Below are positions 21,040-32,530 of a DNA stretch of 64,000 nucleotides, piece after piece; within the stretch, counting starts at the first letter, position 1; every line of letters begins with the position of its first letter. This stretch comes from Charina bottae (lineage: Eukaryota; Chordata; Lepidosauria; Squamata; Charinaidae): assembly GCA_023362775.1 (NCBI GenBank), contig JALMGJ010000006.1, positions 5,589,001 to 5,653,000 of the forward strand, given 5' to 3'. Under the pieces are notes generated by a model. The model worked only from the letters and a program-made list of their open reading frames with translations, searched no databases and was not told the origin of the DNA. Position numbers and translations under genes: made by a program.

Positions 21040-22070
21040 CAGGTAGTCCTCGCTTAACAACCATTCATTTAGTAACGGTTCGGACTTAAGACACTGCTGA
21101 AAAAACCGACTTGCGACCGATCCCCACACTTATGACTGTTGCAGTGTCCCCACATCACATGATTACAATTTGGGCACTTGGCAACCACTTCGCACTTATG
21201 ACCGTCACAGTGTCCCGTGGTCACGTGATTGCCATTTTCGACCTTCCCAGCTGGCTTCTGGCAAGCAAAATCAATGGGGAACTGCATGATTCGCCTAATG
21301 ACCATATGGTTCGCCTAACACCTGCGGTGATTCGCTTAACAACCGCCGCAAAAATGATCGTGAAATTGGGTTGGATTCGCTTAATGACCGCTTCTCTTTG
21401 TTGTTTTGTTGTTTATTAGTTCAGTCGCTTCTGACTCTTCGTGACTTCATGGACCAGCCCACGCCAGAGCTTCCTGTTGGCTGTCGCCATCCCCAGCTCC
21501 CCCACGGTCGAGTCCGTCACCTCCAGAATATCATCCATCCATCTTGCCCTTGGTCGGCCCCTCTTCCTTTTGCCTTCCACTTTCCCTAGCAGCAGCATCT
21601 TCTCCAGGGTATCCTGTATCCTGTCTTCTCATTATGTGGCCAAAGTACTTCACTTTTGCCTTTAATGTCATTCCCTCAAGTGGCTTTATTTCCTGGAGTA
21701 TGGACTGCTTTGATCTTCTTGCAGTCCAAGGTACTCTCAGAATTTTCCTCCAACACCACAGTTCAAAAGCATCTATCTTCCTTCGCTCAGCCTTCCTTAT
21801 GGTCCAGCTTTCACAGCCATAGGTTACTACGGGGAATACCATTGCTTTAACTATGCGGACCTTTGTTGTCAGTGTGATGTCTCTGCTCTTAACTATTTTA
21901 TCAAGATTTGCCATTGCTCTCCTCCCAAGAAGTAGACGTCTTCTGATTTCCTGGCTGCAGTCAGCATCTGCAGTAATCTTTGCACCTAGTAAAGATGCAG
22001 TAATCTTTGCCGCTTCTCTTAGCAACCAAAATTCCGGACTCAATTGTGGTTGTTAAGCGAGGACTACCTG
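21040..22070. mobile_element. TA-flanked MITE split by a BovB insertion
   Basis: Left part 21040-21398 starts CAGGTAGTCCTCGCTTAAC; right part 22010-22070 ends GTTAAGCGAGGACTACCTG. TA flanks both. Removing the nested BovB and one TSD copy restores a MITE of about 410 bp. Confidence 0.88.
21399..22009 (-). mobile_element. BovB LINE, 5'-truncated, nested in MITE
   Basis: Minus-strand 3' portion of BovB, with an internal deletion near the region encoding EIKP and an extra CCTGTAT near EKK. It is flanked by an 11-bp TSD CCGCTTCTCTT (21388-21398 and 22010-22020). At its truncated 5' end (right side) GATGCAGTAATCTTTGC duplicates nearby BovB sequence, a small scar of the kind seen at LINE 5' junctions. 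Confidence 0.9.
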
Positions 22071-23305
22071 TATGGTCCCCACTTGCTTGAATTCAAGGGT
22101 AAAATTTTGGCCACCCAATGGGTCATGCTGAATGTGGCTATGGAATGGAATGTTCAGGTTGGTTCAGTCGTCTGCAGCAGGAGAATCACTTCGGGGGGGG
22201 GGATTGTTTTGGCTCCCTCAGAGATGTTTAAAGCCTTTGTGTGAATAACTGGGCTAGCCATTTTAGTGGCCCACCGGCCTTGGTTTAGCCGTCACTTTGT
22301 ACAAACGGTGCTTTTTCCCTTCATCCCCACCAGGTTCACAATGTTCTCTATTCTTGCTTAATCTATTATCACATAGTTCTCTTGGAAGGAAGTTCGGTTC
22401 ACACCAGAAAAGATCAGAGTGTCTCTGTTCTGGAAGGAAAACGGCCAGTCGCTTTTAACTATAAAGGACCTATCTGAAAGAGAGGCAGCCTTCAGTGATC
22501 ATTCTCTTTGGGATTTAATAGGGGGGAAAGCAGTGGCTGCCTCAAGCTGAGCCTGACTCCTGCTGATCAATGGGCAGGTTCAGCAAATTCATATTGTTTT
22601 CACGGCAACAATATGGATGTGGGGTTTCACCTTGCTTGCTTTCGGAATGCTTTTCTGACTTCCCCATTTTGGGATTTCCTTGTGGCCTCCCATCCAACCA
22701 GGTTGACCCTGCTTAGCTTTTTTGAGATTGGTTACTTGCCATATCCTGTATATATGCATGTGAGGCTTTTTTAAATCTCCTTATTGCTAAATGAGACCTA
22801 CAGTATTATGAATCTTACTGCTTCTGCCTTCCCTCCTCAGTTGCAGTTTGGAAACTAGGGGGCTGCCCCCCCCTGCCGCCAGTTAAACATTTTAGCTGTC
22901 TTTGGTCTAGAATGCTGGATGCCCTTTTAAGGAGAACCATGGGTCTTGTCAAAGGGGATTATCTTGCTCCTGGACTGTAACCTATGGAGCAAAAAGTGAA
23001 ATAGATCTAAACAAGGTTTCTGGGAATCTCAGAGTTTGCCCAAGTTCTTCTTAGAGGAATAGTGGCCTGTTTTGGTTTTCATCTGTGCAGTTCACACACT
23101 TCTTGTTCCTCCCGCCAGTCACCGGCTTTTCAGTTCTGTTCTTTTAAGGGAATTGCCTTTTTCACACATTAAACCTCTCCTCTCCCAGGGACTCCTGCTG
23201 CGCTGACGCTGGGCCTCTCCGGCTGGAGAAAACCATGCGCTCTAATCTCATGATACAGAGACTGAACAACCAACCTGCATTCATTAGCTTGCCATAACGT
23301 GGGAA

Positions 23306-23699
23306 TTTATTTATTTATTTATTATTCAAATTTATTATTCAAATTTATTCCCTGCCCATCTCCCATGCAAGGGACTCTGGGTGGGTTACAATAAATAAAA
23401 ATTTAAAAAACTATACAAAATATCTAAAAACACAAACAAAACATAATAAAATAAAATCCAGGATGGGCTTGGACCCACAGAATAGATAGTGGAGCTATGG
23501 GGCCAGCCAACCCCAGGAAGCACTACCACCTCTGTCGTCCCAGGCCAGGTGGCAGAGCCAGGTCTTAAGGGCCTTCCGAAAGGCCAGGAGGGAGGGGGCC
23601 AGTCTCACCTCCGGGGACAAGATATTCCACAAGGCGGGCGCTATCGCAGAGAAGGCACGCCTCCTGGACCCCGCTGGAATGTTGGAGACTTGGGCAAAA
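23306..23699 (-). mobile_element. L2 LINE 3' fragment
   Basis: TTATTTATTTATTATTCAAA tail and CCCTGCCCATCTCCCATGC, then the reversed C-terminal coding block (WLCHLAWDDRGGSASWGW-like) matching the intact L2 C-terminus at 56556. 5'-truncated. Confidence 0.8.
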
Positions 23700-24604
23700 G
23701 AACCACAGAATCCCCGAACTGGAGAATCAGACTTTGCTGGGTGCAGAGTTTCAGCTTGAAGCATCCCTAACAAATGTCTCTCCAGGCTGCCTTTGAATGC
23801 ATTCAGTGAAGGAGAGTCCACCTATCTCTCGTTCATCGGTTCCACATTGCTCTTACTGTTAGTAGTCTTTAATCTTAGGAAGGAAGGCTTTTGTGGCCTA
23901 CAATGAAGCTGGCCCAGCTCCTCCTTCCTTCCAACCTTCCAGCCTGCAGAGAAGAGGAACCATTTTAGAAACTAGCAGATGGGAACCTGGACAGGAACGA
24001 AGGAGCCACTTCATGGACCGGAAGCCAATTTTGCGCTCCCGGTGACAGCCAGGCATTGGTGTTCTCTCTTTCATTTTTACGCGAGGGTGCCAAAATGGCT
24101 TCCTGCTTCTACCCTCCCTCGGAGTTGGCTTCAAAATGGCCCCATGATAAGGATGCTAGCCGGGGACCTCAATAAGACAGGAAGCAACTCTTATTTATTA
24201 TTATCATCTTTATTATTCAGTTCCCCGAATAATAAAAACACTCAATGGGATTCTCCTTTGTTTCCCACTATTGAAAGCAGTGCGTTGTATGGAGATGTGA
24301 AGATGGTTTCTCTTTCTTTTCCTTTTTTTTTTCTGGTCTCCTTGGGAGACCAGACTGGCTTTGGTTGCAGCAACAAGTCAAGATGTCGGTATTCATCCAG
24401 ACTTCTGGCCAGGCGACAGCAGCTACGCAACGTTTGGTCTCATCCCTGTTTCGTTTCCCAGGTTTTCAAAATCAATTTGCTTGCTTGCTCGTTGGAAATG
24501 TTCGTACGTTCTCCTCTATCAAGGGGTCACCTCGGTAAAGATTCAACGTTGGCTTCTAAATTTGAAGAACCACAAGCAGAGGAAGCAACTTTCTTAATCT
24601 AGAC

Positions 24605-24835
24605 CAGGGGTGGGGAACCTTTTTTCTGCCAAGGGCCATTTGGATATTTATAACCGGGGAGCGGGGGGGCGGGGGCGGGGTTTCTGGGATTTCCACGGAC
24701 CGGGGGCTGGAGTTTGCGGGCAGGAGCCAATCACAAGCACTGGGGGGCGGGGTTTGCGGGCGGGAACCCCGCAGGCCTTAGGTGGGAGCCCCGTGGGCCT
24801 TATATGGCCCGCGGGCCTGACATTGCCCACCCCTG
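24605..24835. mobile_element. hAT element with GC-box/CCAAT minisatellite
   Basis: CAGGGGTGGGGAACCTTTTT to GGGCCTGACATTGCCCACCCCTG with a perfect 8-bp TSD ATCTAGAC (24597-24604 and 24836-24843). Two GGGGCGGGGTTTGCGGGC-type units with AGCCAATC lie inside. Confidence 0.85.
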
Positions 24836-24917
24836 ATCTAGACAGCCTTTAGGGAAAGCAAAGTTAAGGGAAGCTGACCTTAGCAACTTAGTGATTAAAG
24901 TGAAGTTCATCTGGAGC

Positions 24918-25133
24918 AGTGTTTCTCAACCTTGGCATCTTGAAGAGGTGTGGACTTCAACTCCCAGAATTCTGGGGTTGCTGAGGTTGAGAAACGCTGT
25001 GCTGCCTGGGGGATTCTGGGGGTTGAAGTCCATGCATCTTAAAGTTGCTGAGGTTGAGAAAGAGTGTACTGGCTGGGGAATTCTGGGAGCTGAAGTCCAA
25101 ACAACTTAAAGTTGCTGAGGTTGAGAAACACAG
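24918..25133. mobile_element. Compound palindromic hAT MITE
   Basis: A complete arm pair (24918-25000) followed by two further arms in the right-hand orientation (25001-25062 and 25063-25133), each ending GCTGAGGTTGAGAAA. It looks like a tandemly duplicated right arm. Confidence 0.65.
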
Positions 25134-25271
25134 CATTAGGGGGAAATTACATGCTAATGGTAGATAATTAAGTGGATGTAAAGTTCATGAAGTTTTAATT
25201 GAATTTAATTTTGGAACTGGCCTTACCTTACCTATTTTCTGTACTTCCCTCTGGCACATCATCAAAGGAGG

Positions 25272-26160
25272 GGTAGGATCATAGAATCCTAGGGTTGGAA
25301 GGGACCTTGGAGGTCTTCTAGTCCAGCCTCCTGCCCAAGGCAGGAATCCTCAGACCATCCCAGGTAAATGGCTGTCCAACCTTTGCTTGAAAGCCTCCAG
25401 TGATGGATCCCCCATGACTCCAGAAGGCAGCTGCTCCATTGCTTGGTAGCTCTCATGGTCAGGAAAATCCTCCTTAATTTCGAGTTTGGATCTCCCTCTG
25501 TAGAGCTTCCACCTACTGCATTAGTTCTTGGACTGCCCTTGGGAGCTCTGGAGAATAAATCCACACCATCTACCCTGGAACAGCCTTTGATAGCATGTCT
25601 CCCCTTCGCCTTTTCTTCTTTGGGTTCCCAAGTCCCTTTAACCATTCTTCATAGGATTTAGCCTCCAAGGCCTTCACCATCTTTGTCAATCTTCTCTGCA
25701 CAATTGCCAGTTCCTCAGTGTCCTTTTTGTATTGTGGTGACCAGAACTGGACACAGTATTCCAGGCATGGTCTGACCAGTGCAGCATAGAGCAGTCCTAA
25801 CACTAGACCCATTAAGGACCACACGTTGGCTACAGTTGTTCAGCCAACTGCAAGCCCATCTGGTAGTGGGATCATCCATCCCACATTGTTCCAGTTTATC
25901 AAGAAGGAGGCTGTGGTCCACTTTATCAAGTGCCTTACTAAAGTCTAAGTACGCTACATCTACAGCATTCCCTCGGTCCACTATTCTAGTCCCGCTGTCA
26001 AAGAAAGCCATAAGATTTGTCTGGCTTCTGATAACCCCCCTGTTCATTTCTAAGTGCTTCCTAACCCACTGGTTATTTAGCTTTTCTAGGATGTTCTCAG
26101 GTATTAATATCAATCTGTTTGGTCTGTAATTTCCTGGGTCCACTTTTCCCCTTTATAAAA
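25272..26160 (-). mobile_element. CR1 LINE, 5'-truncated and frameshifted
   Basis: The 3' end (left) has the classical CR1 block, in reverse TAGGATTCTATGATC next to GGTCCCTTCCAACCC. The reversed coding part shows reverse-transcriptase motif A as LDFSKALDKVDHSLL, then LEQCGMDDPTTRWACSWL. The frame is broken about 25820-25570. This is chicken-type CR1, distinct from the L2 copies with DLSAAFDTVDH. Confidence 0.85.
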
Positions 26161-26400
26161 TGTTGGACCAATGTTGGCTCTTCAGCAGTCTTCTGGCACT
26201 TCCCCTGTGCTCCAGGATTTCTCAATGAAATCAGTTGATTGATTGATTGATATCTTCCAGATCTGAGTCAATGGCTCTGAGATGACATCCACCAGTTCTT
26301 TGAGCATCCAGGATGTAATCCATCCATCCCTAGGGACGTGAATTCATTCAAAGCAGCCAGGTGTCCTCTCACCAATTCTTTACCTATTTTGATCTGCGTT

Positions 26401-26619
26401 TCTCTTCTACCCACCCTGGTGGTGAAGATGCTGGACTAGGAGGAGGGAGAATGAGGTTAAAGTCCCTTCGCAGCCACACAAGCTCCTGAATGCCTCTGGG
26501 CTAATCCTGCTCTCTCTACTCAGCCTACGTCACAGGATTGTTATTATGGAGGAGAATGGAAGGAAGAACTCTACATATGCCACCTTGAGCTTCCGAAGGT
26601 AAAGCAAAATAAAAATCTA
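26401..26619 (+). mobile_element. Diverged tRNA-type SINE
   Basis: GGTGGTGAAGATGCTGGACT, a B-box-like GGTTAAAGTCCC, then CTCAGCCTACGTCACAGGAT and a GCCACCTTGAGCTTCC block, as in the SINE at 32315-32530. Old copy. Confidence 0.55.
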
Positions 26620-27646
26620 ACGGACCACCAAATAACTAACTTAAAACTAGCACAGCTCTGCAATTACTCTCTGACCTTCTTGTTGAGGGATTCTGCCTCA
26701 AAGGTCTTGCCTTTTAAGATCCCTGGAGATGCCTATTCTCTCTGCAGCATTGTCCTGGACTTGCATTCTGGAGTTGAGAGTGGGATGTTAAGCATCTTCT
26801 CCCTTGGCGTCTGCTCTGAGTAGACAGGCTTCCCATCACATATGGAGATTGCTCACATCTTATCTTCTGGAGTCCCAGCAGTTGAAAGGTTCTCCAAAGC
26901 AGAAGCAGAAGCAGCCAACGCTGACGAGATGAGCTTGCTCTGTAGAGATTCTCTGCCTCATTCTTTCCTTTTCTTTGGAGGAGCCCCGAAGTTAAGGATT
27001 TGGGATCTCCTCCAAAATAAACACTTCGTTTCTCCCTTTATCCCTGATGCTGCAATTTTCAGAGCAACGTTCCCCCATTGGGAAATTGTTGGCAGCAATT
27101 TTTCCCCTCTACTCTCCTGGGAACGAGGCTAGAGTGGCAGATTCCATTTCGTTTAATAAAAAGACCAGAATGTATTTCCTCACAGGGAGATCCCTCCTTA
27201 TTTCATCTGTTTTCATCTACTGTCATTAAAAGATTCCAGTTCTACATGGAATGCTTCTTGGGGCAAACACGTCGTTTTTCACAGGGAACCTTATTCAGTC
27301 CAAGGGCCACACTCTGCGTTTGAGCACCGGGCTGGGGACTCCGCTGCAAAACATCATCAGGATCAAAGCAAACCCTAAATCGGATTTAGTTTTGATCAGA
27401 TTGATAATCCTCAGCCTGGTGCCAAGTCCAGATTGAGGCATCTCCGGCAAAGCAATCCAATTTTGGCTTGAAGAATTTGAATGAAGGACCCATCGCTTCT
27501 TTGGGTCATCAATTCCGCAGACAGAATTCCTGGCAAGAAATTTTCTCTGATGTTGAATTGGAATCGGCTTCCTGCAATTTAACTCTCTTAACATTGTGCC
27601 CTGCACGTTGAAGGATGGAGCACAGATCTGGACCTTCCATATAGTA

Positions 27647-27917
27647 TGTGTCGGCCTTCCCGGATAGACCAGACAGGAAACATGACCAGATGAGCTAATT
27701 CTACTTTATTGTAAGGCTACATTAACAGAATCTTGCAAGTCTGAAAGTGCAAGTCTCCCACCGTCTCCTTTATAGCCCAGGAATTTAGCGAGGGTCTCTT
27801 CTGAGCCACTTGCCCCGCCCACTATCCAGCTACGGGCTATGCTGTCTCTTATCTGACCGTTCCCTAGGCAGCATCTCTTCGCCTGGTCTCCCAAGGTCAT
27901 TTCCACATACCATTACA
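27647..27917 (-). mobile_element. Solo LTR-like copy, family A
   Basis: In reverse it runs from TGTAATGGTATGTGG to GGAAGGCCGACACA, a TG...CA unit of 271 bp. It has a TATAAAGG box and an AATAAAG poly-A signal about 50 bp before the end. No matching TSD and no adjacent internal retroviral sequence are visible, so it may be a solo LTR whose flank has changed. Non-coding. Confidence 0.7.
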
Positions 27918-28193
27918 TCATGGCATCATTTCAGGGACTTCTTCTCTTCTCAAGGCCACCCACTCCCCACTCCATCACTCTTTCCATAGGTTGTAGTTTC
28001 TGATCCCCTGATGATCCTTGCTGCCCGGGATCTTCTGGAAGGATGAGTTTCAGAGCTGGACAGCTCACACAAAGTTGGGTCTGAACAAAGCTGAAAGAGG
28101 GGTATTACTGTACTTCCCATGATTTGGAAGCTCTCCGTGGATGCAGCCTAAAACCGCTGTCACTGTGTGACGGGGTTCTTTTTTGAACTGGAG

Positions 28194-28275
28194 GTGTAGA
28201 ATCCTGGAATCCTAGGGTTGAAAGGGACCTTGGAGGTCTTCAAACCCCTGCCCAGGGCAGGAATCCCGAGACCGT
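28194..28275 (-). mobile_element. CR1 3' tip
   Basis: Same 3' block as at 25272: GAATCCTAGGGTTGAAAGGG...CAGGGCAGGAATCCC, with a 16-base internal deletion. 5'-truncated. Confidence 0.75.
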
Positions 28276-28965
28276 CCCAGGCAAATGGCTATTTATTTGC
28301 AAAGGTGGCCGTGGGCGCAGAGACACTCAACAGGGGAGGCTTTTATGTTTTTTTTACTATATACAGTTATTTGCAGCAGGTATTTACAACAGGGCTGACC
28401 AACACAGTCCTGTGTCAGGTTCCCACCCAGGTCTCCATCCCAGCAACCTTCTCCTTCTACCTCTCCTGCTTCCTCCCCCTTTCTCTCAGACCGCCTCCCC
28501 CGTTTCTGGGCTTGACAAGACAGAGCATGTGAAAAAGAAGGAAAGAGCTGGGATTACTGGAGTGTGCTCAGCGTTGCTTGACTTCTTCCAGCTCAGCTGT
28601 AACACCTTCCGCTTCTGTGTTGAGAGAAGAACCGCTCTCAGGGTCTTCTGCCCAGTTCCCCCCCCCCCCGAAACCAAGGCTTCTGTACCAACAGCTCTCT
28701 CTCTCCATCCCCTCCAGGGTCTTGGGTGAGTCGCCACCTGCAACCAGCCAGATCCCTCCTTCACCTCTTGGGTCTTCGGTAGAGCTCTCATCCCTCTGGG
28801 CCTTCCCTTCTTCTAGGAAAGCCTCCCTGGGCCTTTCCCCGAACAGGGACCAGCAACTGTTCTGCACACTTAACCTTCTCTCTCCAACTTCTCTCTAGCA
28901 ACAAAATTTTACTCTCTGCTCCTCTCTCTTGGGGTTATTCTGGCAGCATGTCCCGCAGCAACTGA

Positions 28966-29083
28966 GGTGGTGGGAGACTTGCACTTTCAGACTTGCCAGA
29001 TTCTGTTAATGTAGCCTTACAGTAAAGTAGAATAGCTCATCTGGTCATGCTTCCTGTCTGGTCTACCTAGTAAGGCTGACACA
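28966..29083 (+). mobile_element. Partial LTR (R-U5-like), family A
   Basis: Plus-oriented match to the last 118 bp of the LTR family: GGTGGGAGACTTGCACTTTC through TACAGTAAAGTAGAAT to GGCTGACACA. It lies 1 kb from the minus-oriented copy at 27647. Nothing recognisable was found in 28276-28965. Confidence 0.65.
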
Positions 29084-29612
29084 CCATGATGAGATTTTTC
29101 TCCTTCCTCCCTGAATAACTTCACAGCTTTTTAATTTCCATGAGCATTTTCAAGACTGGGTGGATCCAACAGACTTAACCAGGTTAGCTCGAGTCTTGAA
29201 GGCTGCATTTCCACAACATGGAACTGTGTGGGTGTGTCTTAGCATGTTGTGTGAACTTAAATTGTTTAGTTAGTTTATAGCTCGGTATATTGCATGAACC
29301 TCCCAAATGAGTGGCTTCACTAACCGGGTTAAACGTGTTGTGTGGAGGGGCCCTCTTGGATGCAATCTAAATTAATTAGAGTTGGGTAATTTCTTTCTCA
29401 CTTTGGGGCAATGTGAAGTCGCTGTTAGCAAATATAAGTTGCCTTGGGTTGTTTGAAATCCTTCCAGTGGCTTCGGTCATGGAGGAATACTTGCTTTTTT
29501 AAAAAAAAATTATGAGTAAGAAGTTTAATCCAGAGTCTAAAACTAGGAGAGGAGGCTGAGATCATGGAATAGTACTGTGGATATCTTTCCAAAACGTTTA
29601 GGTCCTTTATTT

Positions 29613-29863
29613 CAGGGGTCCCCAACCTGTGGGGACACGGCCTATTAGGAACTGGGCCGCGGGGCTCCCGCCTGCAAACCCCGCCCCCTTCCGTGCGATT
29701 GGCTCCCACCCGCAAACCCGCCGCCCTGGTGCGCACAATTGGCTACCGCCCGCAAACCCCGCCCCCCGGTCCGCAGAAATCCCAGAAACCCCACCCCACC
29801 CGGTCCGTGGAAAAATCGTCTTTTGAAACGGGTCCCTGGTGCCAAAAAGGTTGGGGACCCCTG
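29613..29863. mobile_element. hAT element with GC-box/CCAAT minisatellite
   Basis: CAGGGGTCCCCAACCTGTG to AAGGTTGGGGACCCCTG, perfect 8-bp TSD CTTTATTT (29605-29612 and 29864-29871). Inside, on the minus strand, are units of GGGGCGGGGTTTGCGGGC with AGCCAATC. Confidence 0.88.
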
Positions 29864-31233
29864 CTTTATTTCATTCTGGAACCAAAGTAAGGTTGGAAAT
29901 GAAGTGTTAGAAAGGAATTTACCACTTTGGACTATGTGAGATAATTTTTTTTGTATTTTTTGTATACACAAAATAAGCTTTTCTTAATTTATCATTCTTT
30001 TGGCCTGCTGAGTTAATTTTGATTATTTTACTTAAAAAAATAAGTAAATTAAAAATATGTCCCCAGATGAGATTCCCTTATTTGAAGTCTGCAATAGAGC
30101 TATTTTATCTTATGAACTGTCTTGTATTTTTTGATTCTTATTTTACTTTACTTTGCCTGCCCCTTCTGTGCAGCCATGTAAAATTGATTCTTTGGTGCCA
30201 GCTTTCCAAAGTTTTTTTAAGCTAATTTTGGGTCAGCACTCCTGCCAAACCTTTGAATAGCCATGGTGAGTATTCTTCCTTCTTAGTCAGACTGGATGGA
30301 CGCCTTAACTCTGAAAGAGAAACTTCAAAGTTAGCGGAAAGTGTGAATCATTTAGCTTTCCAACTTAAGCTTCAGAGTGAATTTTAAAGGGGGCCAAAGT
30401 TACTGTTAATAATAAAGACTCTCTTTGAAGGTCTGTTGCATTAGCTTAATGGTTGGTGGCATGGACTTTTGATATTGACTTTTGATATTAACCGTGGGTC
30501 CCATTAGGTAGGTGATTATGAGATGAAAGACGTTAATTGCATCCTTCTCCAAAATGGTTAATGATTCGGTGGTTTGAGTCTCTAAAATGGGGGTGGGTAG
30601 TTTGTGGGTTTGCATATTCTTGGAACGCAGCATTGACTTATGGGGGGTGTTCGCAAGTCAAAAAAGTCAAGATGGAGGACTCAACAGCACAATCGAAACA
30701 CTACCCCTTTGCTCCACGACTTTTTTGACCTCCCCTGTGGATGGCCCTAGTCTTGGCACGTTGTATATACCAGACCATCATCTTAAGCTGTAATATGGTT
30801 CATTAGGAGTCGGGCTCTATACAAATTTAATAAACAATAATAATTGGGGCCCAGAGCATAATACAAACAAAGCAGTGTAGGGTTTTGTGCGTTGTACAAA
30901 CCCTGCCTTTGTGCCTCAGTTTATATGAGATGCATCAGGGACAGCAAATGCTGGACTTCCCTCCTTTGAAAAATTCTTCCTTTGAAGAACAACAAAAAAC
31001 TCAGAGCATTTTCCTGGAAAATATTCAGTCACTTAATTTTATTTATTTGTTTGAGTGTTTAAGGACAGAGGATATGCAGTGGGGTTTTGTTGTAGCAGAA
31101 GATGTTTGGGGGGGGAAAAGTCAGATTTCCCTGTCATATATCTTAGTAGACCTGGAGTTTACTGTCTTGTATTTTTTCATTTATATTTTACTGCGTAAAT
31201 GGTACGCAGCCAAAGAACTCCTTTTCTCTATAG

Positions 31234-31615
31234 CAGAGTTTCTTAAACTTTTTGCTCTCAGGACCCCTCCCCACTTTTAAACATTATGGAGGACCCCAAA
31301 AGAGCTTTTGTTTCTGTGGGTTATATCTGTCGATATTTACCATACTAAAAATTAAAATGGATGCATCTGTAGAATATTTATATATTGGTGTAAAAATAAC
31401 AATATTAAACCCATTAGATATTAACATACAGTAAATGAAATATTTTTCATGAAAAAATCCTCTATTTTTTAACAAATAAAAAAATAATAATGAGAAGAGT
31501 GACATTGTTTTAAATTTTTGCAAATACTGTATCTTCAATATCTGGCAAACAGTTTTGATTTCACAGACCCCTGAGAGGGTCTTGGTGTCCTTGGACCACA
31601 CTTTAAGAAACGCTG
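31234..31615. mobile_element. hAT-Charlie-like DNA transposon, non-autonomous
   Basis: CAGAGTTTCTTAAACTTTTT to CTTTAAGAAACGCTG with an 8-bp TSD CTCTATAG/CTCTATTG (one mismatch). The interior, with GGACCCCAAAAGAGCTTTTG and ATATTTACCATACTAAAAAT, resembles DNA-transposon fossils I know from mammals. No ORF. Confidence 0.7.
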
Positions 31616-31764
31616 CTCTATTGTATGACTTTTCTCCCTTCTCTATAAGTTCACTACTAGGAAAACCAATCGCGCCCTTAGTGTGGCATAAGACTTGGAC
31701 ACGTAACTACTTGATTATTGAAGCAATGCACTGAATATGTGTCATCCTTATATGCCACAATTTA

Positions 31765-32133
31765 CAGGTAGTCCTCGCTTAACGAGCATTCCTTTAACAA
31801 TGGTCCGAAGTTACGACAGCCTTAGAATAAGTTCTTTACAACCTGTACTCACACCTATGACTGTCGCAGTCACGTAATCGCAATTCAGGCACTTGGCAAC
31901 CGGCTCACATTTACGACCAGTTGCAGCGTCCTGCGGTCACATGATCATGATTTGCGACCTTTTTCGTCAGTTTCCAGCAAAAAATATCCATTGGGGAAGC
32001 TGGATTAGCTTAATGACTGTCGTAAAAATGGTCATAAAGGCGGGTCCGGTCACATGGTGAGTCACTTAACAAGCAGACCACTTAACAACCAGTTTTCCGG
32101 TCCCTAATGTGGTCTTTAAGTGAGGACTACTTG
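31765..32133. mobile_element. TA-flanked MITE (Tigger-like)
   Basis: CAGGTAGTCCTCGCTTAACG to TTAAGTGAGGACTACTTG with TA flanks. Slightly shorter than the other copies. Confidence 0.82.
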
Positions 32134-32144
32134 TATATATCTCC

Positions 32145-32188
32145 TTCCTTCCTTCCTTCCTTCCTTCCTTCCTTCCTTCCTTCCTTCC
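32145..32188. repeat. (CTTC)n microsatellite
   Basis: Eleven CTTC units directly after the MITE's TATATAT flank. Confidence 0.95.
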
Positions 32189-32314
32189 GGCCATGAGCAA
32201 AGTGGATTCCTGGTCATTTTTTTCTGTACATGGAGACACACCAACCGTAATGCACGTAATGTGGTCTAGCTAATCAGGGACCCTGTAGCTAGTAGATACC
32301 GTATGAAAGCTACT

Positions 32315-32530
32315 GTGCTGCAGCGATTAAGGTGGTGGACTTCGAGCGGGAAGACGCAGGTTCTAGTTTGCCCTCAGCACAAAAGTTCCCAGGTGACTTT
32401 GGGCCAGTGAATCCCTCTCAACCCAACCTACCTCACAGGGTTGTTGTGGGGAAAAATAGGTGGGAATACTCTGTGCGCTGCCTTGAGCTCCTGTATAAAA
32501 GGTGGGATAGAAATCCAATAAATAAATAAA
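32315..32530 (+). mobile_element. tRNA-type SINE with A-rich tail
   Basis: A head with GCAGCGATTAAGGTGGTGGA and B-box-like GGTTCTAGTTTG, a body with CCAACCTACCTCACAGGGTT and GCGCTGCCTTGAGCTCC, and an AATAAATAAATAAA tail. Typical squamate SINE layout; family name not assigned. Confidence 0.75.

Noticed and set aside
28218..28970. Possible coding exons in ORFs of about 100 codons between the inverted LTR pieces
   Set aside because: No splice-flanked conserved block, no protein motif, and the frames overlap on both strands.
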